6,510 bases of DNA from Acidobacteriota bacterium. GTDB taxonomy: Bacteria > Acidobacteriota > Terriglobia > Acidiferrales > UBA7541. The position numbers and the translations under genes were made by a program. Location: assembly GCA_003131705.1 (NCBI GenBank), contig PKUY01000424.1, positions 34,036 to 40,545 of the forward strand. The letters run 5' to 3'. Numbering within the stretch: the first letter of the stretch is position 1; every line of letters starts with the position of its first letter. The notes beneath the pieces were generated by a model, which was not told the DNA's origin, made no database searches, and worked only from the letters and a program-made list of their open reading frames with translations. This document shows, piece by piece, positions 1 through 5,857 of this stretch.

Positions 1-1857
1 AAGCTGCAAAATCCGAAGCTGCCCGTTGATGGACAGGTCGCTTTCACTCTGCGTGGCAATGGGCCGGTGCGAGCTCCCGTTGCGCAGGGTGATCTCAAGA
101 TCACCAATCTGAGGCTCGGGACAGAGGCCCAGGGTGACTTCAGCGGTCAATTGGAGTCGGACGGCAAGGCCGCTCGGCTCAGCGTCGCGTCCGAACCGAA
201 CCACGAAAAACTTGATGGCCAGATTACGGTGGGACTGACCGGAGATGAGTCCGTTTCCGGCCGGCTCTCTGTAAAACATTTCGACCTCGATCCGTTCATC
301 GTCGCCGGGCTCCACATGGCACAACTGACGGGCCACAGTGACGCCGATGGAGTGTTCACATTTTCCGGAGCGGTCCGCCAGCCAGACTCGATTCAACTGG
401 AGGCCGATATCTCCAGGATTTCTCTCACCTACGAATTCGTGCAGCTTGCAAACGAAGGAAATATCCGGCTGGCGTACCGCCGCAATGAGATTCGCATCGA
501 GCAAGCACACCTGCATGGGACCGACACGGACGTGCAGATCGGTGGATCGGCGCGGTTCGACCGCGACCGCCGCCTCGATTTCAATCTTTCGGGGGGAGTG
601 AATCTGCGCCTGCTGGGAGGCGTGCTGCCGGACCTCGATGCGCAAGGGCGCGCCGACGTAAACGTCTCCGTGCAGGGCACGATGTTGCAGCCGAGGCTTA
701 CGGGACGCGCCAGCGTTCGCGACGCCTCCGCGCACTACGCGGATTTTCCGGCCGGCCTCAGCAAAATGAATGGCGATCTTGTTTTTGACCAGAGCCGTTT
801 GATCTTTGACAAAATTACGGCGGAGTCCGGCGGCGGACAACTGGCTTTGAGTGGCAACATCGGCTACGGCGATGGACCCATGCGCTACCAGGTAACGGCT
901 GCGACGTCGACCGTTCGCATTCGGTATCCGGCTGGGATGAGCTGGCTCGCCCGCGGCACGATTCAGCTTTCCGGAACTAGCCAGGCTGCGCTCATCAGCG
1001 GTCACATCGAGATCCAGCGGCTTCTGTTTGCGCAGGGAGTGGACTTGGCATCGTTCTTCGCCTCGGCGTCCGACGCGACGCCGGGACCAACTTCTACGTC
1101 TCCATTCCTTCGAAATCTTTCGTTCGATATCGAAGGGCAGACCACTCCCGGAGCGCGCATCGAATGGGGCGGGGCGCACATCGAAATGGACGGCAATGTC
1201 CGCCTTCGCGGCACGTGGGACCGCCCTGTCTTGCTTGGGCACATCCATCTTCTCGGTGGCGAAATGCCGTTCCGCGGAAATAATTATGAACTCACGCGCG
1301 GGGACATCGACTTTTCGAATCCGTTCCGCCTGGATCCGATTCTCAACGTGGAAGCGACTTCGACCATCAGCCAATATCAGGTGACGATCGATTTTTCCGG
1401 GCCTGCGAGTCACCTTGCACTAAATTATCGTTCCGATCCTCCGCTTCCTGATTCTGACATTGTGTCCCTGCTCGCGCTGGGAAGTCCGGGGGAGGGAACT
1501 GGACTCGCCTCGCAGCCCGGAGCGGCGCAAAACTATGGCGCAACGGCGCTGCTTAGCGAAGCTATCTCCAGCGGGATCGGGGGGCGGATCGAGCACTTGT
1601 TCGGCATCAGCTCTTTCCGCGTGGACCCGTTCGTCGCGGGCACCGCGACGGAATCAAACGCAGCCGCGCGAGTCACGATTCAGGAGCATGTTCGAAGCGA
1701 TCTGACGATCACATACTCAACGAACGCTGCAACCTCGAACCAGTATCAGTTGATTCAGGTGGAATACACCGTGAAGCGCGGTCTCTCCGTCGTTTTCCTG
1801 CGGGATATCAACGGCACGTACGGCCTCGACGTAAGATTTGTAAAACACTTCAAGTAG
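1..1857 (+). CDS. tamB: TamB-like translocation and assembly module protein (C-terminal part, 5' end outside window)
   Basis: The reading frame is open from the first base to the TAG at 1855-1857, giving 618 codons, so this is the 3' part of a longer gene; the first GTG in frame (67) is not a likely true start. The protein is built of repeating short beta-strand segments with alternating polar and hydrophobic residues, as expected for the AsmA/TamB beta-taco fold. The last ~330 codons match the TamB C-terminal domain (DUF490). They include an 'IEWGGAHIEMDGNVRLRG' stretch near base 1160, an 'LLGGEMPFRGNNYEL' block near 1250, then 'SDPPLPDSDIVSLLALG' near 1430, and the ending 'YGLDVRFVKHFK'. 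TamB family proteins are anchored in the inner membrane, span the periplasm, and act with a BamA-type partner in outer-membrane protein assembly or lipid transfer. The partner gene is not visible here. Family assignment is firm; the exact cargo is unknown. Confidence 0.9.
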   Translation, partial: KLQNPKLPVDGQVAFTLRGNGPVRAPVAQGDLKITNLRLGTEAQGDFSGQLESDGKAARLSVASEPNHEKLDGQITVGLTGDESVSGRLSVKHFDLDPFIVAGLHMAQLTGHSDADGVFTFSGAVRQPDSIQLEADISRISLTYEFVQLANEGNIRLAYRRNEIRIEQAHLHGTDTDVQIGGSARFDRDRRLDFNLSGGVNLRLLGGVLPDLDAQGRADVNVSVQGTMLQPRLTGRASVRDASAHYADFPAGLSKMNGDLVFDQSRLIFDKITAESGGGQLALSGNIGYGDGPMRYQVTAATSTVRIRYPAGMSWLARGTIQLSGTSQAALISGHIEIQRLLFAQGVDLASFFASASDATPGPTSTSPFLRNLSFDIEGQTTPGARIEWGGAHIEMDGNVRLRGTWDRPVLLGHIHLLGGEMPFRGNNYELTRGDIDFSNPFRLDPILNVEATSTISQYQVTIDFSGPASHLALNYRSDPPLPDSDIVSLLALGSPGEGTGLASQPGAAQNYGATALLSEAISSGIGGRIEHLFGISSFRVDPFVAGTATESNAAARVTIQEHVRSDLTITYSTNAATSNQYQLIQVEYTVKRGLSVVFLRDINGTYGLDVRFVKHFK

Positions 1858-1869
1858 ACGCCCGACGAG

Positions 1870-3006
1870 TTACTCCGGCAGAAGGAATAGCGACTCCGGC
1901 GAAAGCCGCACGTGCCATGGCATGGGACGGTCGCGAAACGTCCGCCACTTCTCCTTGAAAACTTCCGCCTGAAGCTCAGCGCGAATTTCACCAAGAGGTT
2001 CGGCGGGATTACCTGCTTCCGAACGCCGATCCGCTGCCGCTTGCTGCGAATCACCCACGCGGAGATACAGAGTGATACGGAAGGGCGTTTCGGACGAACG
2101 CGCCAGCCAGCACGGAAACACGTTTTCATCAGCGGAAGCGGTGCCGCCCGTGCCAGAAGATTCCACGAAATCGATATGATGCGCCCGAATGCCAATGTAC
2201 GCCGCGGGCCGCGACAATGTATGCCCGACGCCAAGCGTGCATCCCCAGTCCAGCGCCTCCACCAGATTTTCCGATATCGACCGCACGCGGGAAAAATTCT
2301 TGCAGACAGTAAGCCGCGCTACTTCCATGCTCGGAGGGCGGCGAAAGATTTCCTCCTTGGCTCCAAGCGCTGCCACGCGTCCGCGCGATAACACCAGTAA
2401 CTTTCCGCCCAGCCGGTAGGCTTCTTCAATATTGTGTGTCACCAACAGAGTCGGCCTCCGGTAGCTCGCGAACGTCTCCTGAAGCTGAGCTTCCATCTGG
2501 CTTCGCAGGTGTGTGTCGAGAGCGGAAAGCGGCTCATCGAGCAGAAGCGCTTCCGGCTCAGTGGCGAGCGCGCGCGCCAGTGCCACTCGCTGCTGTTCGC
2601 CGCCGGAAAGTTGCCGCGGATAGCGCCGCTCGAGTCCAGTCACATGCGCGCGCCGGAGAAGAGCACTCACTCGCTGTGTCTGCTCCTCGCGCGGCAAGTG
2701 GCGCAGGCCGAAAGCGACGTTTTCAGCGACGGTGCGGTGCGGAAACAGCGCGTAGTGTTGAAACAGCATTCCCAGGCGGCGCTCGCGTGCTGGGACGTGA
2801 ATGCCTTGCTCGGTGTCCAGTAGCACGCGATGATCCAGTACGACGCGGCCTCGATCGGGTCGCTCGAGCCCCGCAATGCAGCGCAGCAGCATTGTCTTGC
2901 CCGCGCCGGAAGGCCCTAGAATTCCCAGCGGTGTGTCGCTTGCCGTGAAGGACACGTCCAGTGCGAAGTCCGGAAGCCTTTTCGCGATTTGGATTTCGAG
3001 GGCCAT
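1870..3006 (-). CDS. modC: Molybdate ABC transporter ATP-binding protein
   Basis: This 378-aa ABC ATPase has all expected motifs: Walker A GPSGAGKT (31-38), Q-loop Gln83 in 'MLFQHYALFPH', signature LSGGEQQR (133-140), Walker B ALLLDEP (153-159, Glu158 catalytic), D-loop SALD (161-164) and switch His191. It should hydrolyse ATP on the cytoplasmic face to drive the permease. Residues ~230-378 form a C-terminal accessory domain with 'LTVCKNFS' (232-239) and 'IGIRAHHID' (271-279), resembling the MOBE/TOBE-type regulatory region of molybdate and sulfate importers, although no clean tandem Mop repeat is recognisable. The ATG (3006-3004) lies 1 nt after the modB TGA (3010-3008) and lacks a clear Shine-Dalgarno, so translation is probably coupled to modB. 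Molybdate specificity rests mainly on the modB partner; sulfate or tungstate cannot be excluded. The TAA at 1872-1870 ends 12 bp from the converging tamB stop. Confidence 0.87.
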   Translation of the reverse strand: MALEIQIAKRLPDFALDVSFTASDTPLGILGPSGAGKTMLLRCIAGLERPDRGRVVLDHRVLLDTEQGIHVPARERRLGMLFQHYALFPHRTVAENVAFGLRHLPREEQTQRVSALLRRAHVTGLERRYPRQLSGGEQQRVALARALATEPEALLLDEPLSALDTHLRSQMEAQLQETFASYRRPTLLVTHNIEEAYRLGGKLLVLSRGRVAALGAKEEIFRRPPSMEVARLTVCKNFSRVRSISENLVEALDWGCTLGVGHTLSRPAAYIGIRAHHIDFVESSGTGGTASADENVFPCWLARSSETPFRITLYLRVGDSQQAAADRRSEAGNPAEPLGEIRAELQAEVFKEKWRTFRDRPMPWHVRLSPESLFLLPE

Positions 3007-3007
3007 G

Positions 3008-3706
3008 TCAGCTTCGCACCCACCGCGACCGTCCCGGGCCCTGCGTGCGAGTCCAGTAGTAAAGGCCGCTGAGCAACGCGAGCGAAATCACTACGTCAAC
3101 GAGGCACCAAGCCACGGCGGATTGCACGTCGTTCGCTTCGACTGCAAAGTAGATCGCGATAGGGATCGTCGCCGTCCTTCCGGGTATGTTGCCGGCAAGC
3201 ATGAGCGTGGCTCCGAATTCTCCGAGAGCACGCGCAAACGAGAGGATCGTGCCCGCCAGCACGCCGGGCCATGCGAGAGGCAGAGCGATCGCGCTGAAGA
3301 CGCGCCATTCCGACGCTCCCAGCGTTCGTGCGGCTTCCAGATAACGCGAGTCAACCTGTTCGAGCGCGGCGCGGGCGGTAAGGTACATCAGCGGGAACGC
3401 CACAACCGCCGCCGCGATCACCGTCGCGGGCCAGGAGAAAACTACGGTGGTGCCCAGCGCGAGCAGCAATTTCCCCAGCGGCCCGTTGCGCCCGAACAAT
3501 AGCAAGAGAAAGAAACCCACGACGGTCGGCGGCAGCACGAGCGGAAGCAGAAAAATCCCGTCCAGGATTGCCATCGCGGGTCCGCTGCGCCGCTCGCGCC
3601 ATGCAGCAGCCGCGAGTCCGGCGACAAGTGTTATGAGCGTCGCCGTAACACTCGTTTCAATGGATATCTGCAGCGGAGACCAGTCGGTGGGGGCGATGAG
3701 AGCCAT
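3008..3706 (-). CDS. modB: Molybdate ABC transporter permease
   Basis: This inner-membrane permease (about 232 aa) has roughly five hydrophobic segments: near residues 20-37, 47-73, 85-111, 145-165 and 205-225 (numbered from the GTG at 3712). The segment 'LPLVLPPTVVGFFLLLLFGRNGPLG' region (55-80) is characteristic of ModB. The ABC-permease EAA loop is at 126-145 (E-A-A-R-T-L-G-A ... I-A-L-P), where it docks on ModC, followed by 'ALGEFGATLMLAGNIPG'. Two starts are possible: GTG at 3712 or ATG two codons later at 3706. I chose the ATG; neither has a well-placed Shine-Dalgarno, since AAAGGAA at 3738-3732 is about 25 nt away. A TGA in frame at 3730-3728 rules out further extension. A TACAAT at 3721-3716 could be a -10 box for a nearly leaderless transcript, but no -35 is visible. 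modC follows at 1 nt. No modA is adjacent. Confidence 0.9.
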   Translation of the reverse strand: MALIAPTDWSPLQISIETSVTATLITLVAGLAAAAWRERRSGPAMAILDGIFLLPLVLPPTVVGFFLLLLFGRNGPLGKLLLALGTTVVFSWPATVIAAAVVAFPLMYLTARAALEQVDSRYLEAARTLGASEWRVFSAIALPLAWPGVLAGTILSFARALGEFGATLMLAGNIPGRTATIPIAIYFAVEANDVQSAVAWCLVDVVISLALLSGLYYWTRTQGPGRSRWVRS

Positions 3707-3759
3707 CGGCACAGAATTGTAGCTGGATCAGTTCCTTTCGGCTTGTTTTTCCGGCGCGT

Positions 3760-3918
3760 TCAACCGGCGGTGCTCGGATCGCGTTCGCCCTTTACGCCGA
3801 GAAGAGATTTCGTGATGGGAATCAACTCCTCTTCATTATTCGGGCCGAGCAGGTGCCGGCTCCGGGAAAGAAGCGGCTGCATCGTTTTCAGGGAGGATCC
3901 GATTGAACCGCTCCTCAT
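3760..3918 (-). CDS. Putative 52-aa small protein overlapping the DUF2059 stop
   Basis: This is an open frame of 52 codons plus TGA (3762-3760) in the gap between the DUF2059 gene and modB. Its ATG (3918-3916) overlaps the DUF2059 TGA (3917-3915) as ATGA, the usual arrangement for coupled translation. The product has a basic, Ser-rich start, then Leu-rich 'MQPLLSRSRHLLG' from residue 13. Next comes an acidic patch (N-N-E-E-E, 27-31), then 'LIPITKSLLGVKGERDPS' from residue 32. It looks soluble, with no signal peptide or membrane segment. The composition looks protein-like rather than random, and the frame fills an otherwise empty stretch. I recognise no family. An internal ATG at 3882 would give a 40-aa form; neither start has a Shine-Dalgarno. 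The stop lies ~54 nt upstream of modB, so it may share a transcript with modBC. It could be a chance ORF. Confidence 0.45.
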   Translation of the reverse strand: MRSGSIGSSLKTMQPLLSRSRHLLGPNNEEELIPITKSLLGVKGERDPSTAG

Positions 3919-4655
3919 GGTTTAGGCGTGGCGGGCGTTGGTTTCGGCTCGGGTGCGGGTGCGGGCGCAGGCGCGGGTGCAGGTGCAGGTGTCTTTGAGG
4001 GCGCCGCATCAGCTCCTGGGCCAGGCTGGGCATTATCTGCCGGGAGAATCTGTTTGAGTTCGGGATATTGGTCCGACATCCCTTTGAGGACGTTGAGTGC
4101 TGCAGACTGTTCGAGCTGGACTCCGGTCACCTGTGATTCCTGAACGACGTCCGGAAGCCCTTTTACGACCCGCTGTCCGAGCGGCGACTCGTAGAATTGA
4201 ATCAGCCCTTGAATATCCTCCATGGAGAAAGCGCGCGCGTAGATCGGAACCATTGCGTTGGTGACGGCGCTCGAAGCGCCCGTAGCGGCAAATTTCTGAT
4301 TAAACGCATCCATGAACTTTGGCAGAGCGTCGGGCGCGATCCCGTGGCTGACGCCGGAGCGCACCTGGCCGGAGAGATAGGTGGCGATGTTGTCGCCCAG
4401 CTTCGAGGTTTGCGTGATCTCCATCAGATGCCGTATGGCCGCCTCTTTTGCGGGATCGACCTTATCGGAGGAGCCTGCCTTCTCCGTGGGCGCAGTCTTT
4501 GGCGCTGCTGCCTGACTCGGTGGATGCACTGGAGCGGGGGTGCCTGGTTGATGCTGCGCGGTTGGAGGTTTGGGGGGCGTCCCTGCCGCGGGTGCTTGCG
4601 CCAGCGCGGGAATTGTGAGGCAAACTGACGCTACGATTGCGAAGGCGAATTTCAT
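3915..4655 (-). CDS. Exported DUF2059 domain protein with Pro/Ala-rich linker and tail
   Basis: The 246-aa product begins with a Sec signal peptide (1-19, cleavage likely after Ala-Leu-Ala and before Gln-Ala). A disordered Pro/Ala/Thr-rich linker runs to ~62. The helical DUF2059 core spans ~68-200 and contains the hallmark 'FSMEDIQGLIQFYESPLG' (143-160) followed by K-G-L-P. The C-terminus (~208-246) is again Pro/Ala-rich, with an uninterrupted Pro-Ala run at 223-235, ending in Pro-Lys-Pro. The protein should be periplasmic or surface-exposed; DUF2059 has no established biochemical role. The start is well supported: AGGAGA at 4666-4661 lies 5 nt before the ATG. No lipobox Cys follows the signal peptide. 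A sigma70-like promoter lies just upstream. The stop overlaps the 52-aa small ORF, and modBC follow, but no functional link to molybdate is evident. Confidence 0.85.
   Translation of the reverse strand: MKFAFAIVASVCLTIPALAQAPAAGTPPKPPTAQHQPGTPAPVHPPSQAAAPKTAPTEKAGSSDKVDPAKEAAIRHLMEITQTSKLGDNIATYLSGQVRSGVSHGIAPDALPKFMDAFNQKFAATGASSAVTNAMVPIYARAFSMEDIQGLIQFYESPLGQRVVKGLPDVVQESQVTGVQLEQSAALNVLKGMSDQYPELKQILPADNAQPGPGADAAPSKTPAPAPAPAPAPAPEPKPTPATPKP
3951..3992. repeat. Degenerate hexanucleotide tandem repeat encoding Pro-Ala
   Basis: Seven consecutive 6-bp units of the form (g/a)gg(t/c)g(c/t) are seen on the plus strand: gggtgc, gggtgc, gggcgc, aggcgc, gggtgc, aggtgc, aggtgt. On the minus strand they encode the Pro-Ala run in the tail of the DUF2059 protein. 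Units differ mainly at third codon positions, so the repeat is partly diverged. Unit gain or loss would keep the frame and change only tail length. Confidence 0.85.
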
Positions 4656-4671
4656 TCAAATCTCCTGGAAG

Positions 4672-4699
4672 TTGATATTGAAAGTGCGGAAACTATCAT
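4672..4699 (+). promoter_or_regulatory. Candidate sigma70 promoter for the pcm remnant-glycosyltransferase unit
   Basis: TTGATA (4672-4677, five of six to consensus) and TATCAT (4694-4699, five of six) are separated by 16 nt. The start site would be near 4706, leaving a leader of about 115 nt before the ATG at 4821. No terminator or riboswitch-like fold is obvious in that leader. The -10 box shares bases with the opposing promoter. Confidence 0.4.
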
Positions 4700-4723
4700 A
4701 GCGAAGCCAGAGCACAGTATCAC
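4695..4723 (-). promoter_or_regulatory. Candidate sigma70 promoter for the DUF2059 gene
   Basis: On the minus strand, GTGATA (4723-4718, four of six) and TATGAT (4700-4695, five of six) are spaced by 17 nt. The start site would be near 4688, giving a leader of about 33 nt that contains the AGGAGA ribosome binding site. Spacing to the gene is natural, which favours this one over the opposing promoter. Confidence 0.4.
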
Positions 4724-4820
4724 GGACCGATTTCTGGATTCGAGAGACTCTTTCGGTAGCAGCGCCCGACTCGCCTGTGATATTTTCGCTTCAGCGTCAT
4801 CAAAGAAGGTCACGCTCACA

Positions 4821-5072
4821 ATGAACGGCAATAAAGATCGGATCGTAAGCATCGACGCAGACTTTGAGGCGGCGCGTCGCGACATGGTTGCTCATCAGAT
4901 TCGCGACCGCGGTATTCGCTCCGTCCATGTGCTCGATGCGGCGCAGACGGTGGAGTGTCATCTGTTCGTGCCGTCTGGACGAGTTCAGGAAGCCTACACC
5001 GATGCGCTGCTTCCGATCGGGGAAGATCAGGCGATCTCCCAGCCTTTCATGCGGGAAGCAAATCGCGGATGA
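4821..5072 (+). pseudogene. pcm: Truncated protein-L-isoaspartate O-methyltransferase (N-terminal third only)
   Basis: The 83-codon frame matches the N-terminus of PCMT, the enzyme that methylates isoaspartyl residues with SAM to start protein repair. Family features in order are 'FEAARRDMVAHQIRDRGI' (15-32), a 'VLDA' (37-40) helix, 'HLFVP' (47-51) and 'LPIGEDQAISQPFM' (64-77), equivalent to the LPIG-Q-ISQPY-M segment of full-length enzymes. Homology stops there; six unrelated residues and a TGA follow. The whole Rossmann domain with the SAM-binding Gly-rich loop is missing, so methyltransferase activity is not expected. Full-length proteins are about 210 aa. The usual Val-Pro-Arg before H-L-F is Val-Glu-Cys here, consistent with relaxed constraint. 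An AAGG lies 11 nt before the ATG. The TGA (5070-5072) overlaps the glycosyltransferase ATG (5069-5071). It could be translated only to couple the next gene, or the truncation could be an assembly error. Confidence 0.82.
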
Positions 5073-5824
5073 TCTCGGACGCGCCCGAACTTTCCATTGT
5101 CATCCCCGCTTACAACGAAGAACCACGGCTCGGCCGCGCTCTCTCGCGAATTCGCGAATACTTTGCGAGCAAACCGGCAGGCATGGCGGGAATTGAGATT
5201 GTTGTCGTGGACGACGGCTCGACCGACGGCACCGCGCGTGTTGCGCGGGATTGGACGCGCGAGATCCCATCGTTACGTCTTTTGTCCAATGGGGAGAACC
5301 GCGGCAAGGGCTACAGCGTGCGCCAAGGAATGCTCGGAGCCCGCGGCCGCATCGCTCTTTTCACGGATGCTGATCTCTCCGCCCCGATCGAGGAATCGGA
5401 AAAACTGCTTGCCGCGATTCATGCGGGCAATGACGCAGCCATCGGATCGCGCGCCCTGGATCGTTCTCTCATCTTCAGGCATCAGTCGCGTCTTCGGGAA
5501 GTCGCCGGCATGATCTTTAACGGTTTTGTGAGAATAGCTACCGGCCTTCCGTTTCACGATACGCAGTGCGGCTTTAAGGCTTTTGTGCGGGAGCGGTGCA
5601 GAATTGTGTTCGAACAGCAGCGAATTGAAGGATTCGGTTTCGATCCTGAGATTCTTTTTCTGGTCCGCCGCCACGGCCTCCGAACCGCCGAGGTTCCGGT
5701 GCGTTGGGCCCACGATCCGGGCACGAAGGTCCACGTGCTGCGCGACAGCCTGTTGATGTTTGGTGATCTCGGCTACATCCGCTGGAATTGGCTGCTCGGC
5801 CGCTATCCGGTAAAGCCTTCCTGA
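5069..5824 (+). CDS. Family 2 glycosyltransferase, dolichyl-phosphate glucose/mannose synthase-like
   Basis: The 251-aa protein has the complete GT-A fold of GT2 polyprenyl-phosphate glycosyltransferases. Visible motifs are 'LSIVIPAYNEE' (8-18), nucleotide-binding 'VVVDDGSTDGT' (45-55), 'NRGKGYSVRQGM' (77-88), the metal-binding DXD as 'TDADLSAP' (99-106), 'GSR' (126-128) and 'DTQCGFK' (164-170). It most resembles the Alg5/DPG-synthase group, which transfers glucose or mannose from a nucleotide sugar to a polyprenyl phosphate on the cytoplasmic face of the membrane. No C-terminal membrane domain is present, so it would be peripheral. I chose the ATG at 5069 because the conserved region starts 7 residues later; upstream in-frame codons read through the pcm remnant in another frame. 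A weak GGAAG (5054-5058) precedes the start, and the ATGA overlap suggests coupling to pcm. Sugar and acceptor cannot be told from sequence. Confidence 0.88.
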   Translation: MISDAPELSIVIPAYNEEPRLGRALSRIREYFASKPAGMAGIEIVVVDDGSTDGTARVARDWTREIPSLRLLSNGENRGKGYSVRQGMLGARGRIALFTDADLSAPIEESEKLLAAIHAGNDAAIGSRALDRSLIFRHQSRLREVAGMIFNGFVRIATGLPFHDTQCGFKAFVRERCRIVFEQQRIEGFGFDPEILFLVRRHGLRTAEVPVRWAHDPGTKVHVLRDSLLMFGDLGYIRWNWLLGRYPVKPS

Positions 5825-5837
5825 TCTCCGGATAGCG
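5801..5837. terminator. Perfect 10-bp inverted repeat between convergent genes, candidate two-way terminator
   Basis: cgctatccgg (5801-5810) and ccggatagcg (5828-5837) are exact reverse complements with a 17-nt loop. The left arm lies in the last codons of the glycosyltransferase and the right arm in the 33-bp gap before the converging DinB-like stop. Only a short aattt follows on the plus strand and no T-run follows on the minus strand, so it is not a textbook intrinsic terminator. Confidence 0.5.
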
Positions 5838-5857
5838 AATTTGATCGAGCAGAACGC

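Noticed and set aside
1897..1908. cggc-gaaa-gccg mini-hairpin near the tamB/modC junction
   Set aside because: The stem has 4 bp, lies inside modC coding sequence and has no T-tract; likely chance.
2434..3502. Long plus-strand frames (2434-2823, 2436-2948, 2876-3502) opposite modC and modB
   Set aside because: They are rich in Arg, Ala and Ser, typical of antisense frames in GC-rich DNA, while the minus-strand frames carry complete ABC transporter motifs.
3751..3767. Hairpin ccgg...ccgg next to a run of five T
   Set aside because: The stem has only 4 bp, and the T-run is on the wrong side for termination of either strand.
3713..3914. Possible molybdenum-cofactor riboswitch or ModE operator ahead of modB
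   Set aside because: I see no ModE-like TATA-rich inverted repeat and no conserved Moco-riboswitch architecture.
3743..3925. 60-codon open frame on the plus strand across the gap between modB and the DUF2059 gene
   Set aside because: It is antisense to the 52-codon small ORF, has an Arg/Ser-rich composition and no start signals, and looks like a shadow frame.
4652..4885. 77-codon minus-strand frame whose TGA overlaps the DUF2059 ATG
   Set aside because: It runs antisense through the pcm start and both candidate promoters, and it lacks a Shine-Dalgarno or a recognisable domain. The ATGA overlap is probably chance.
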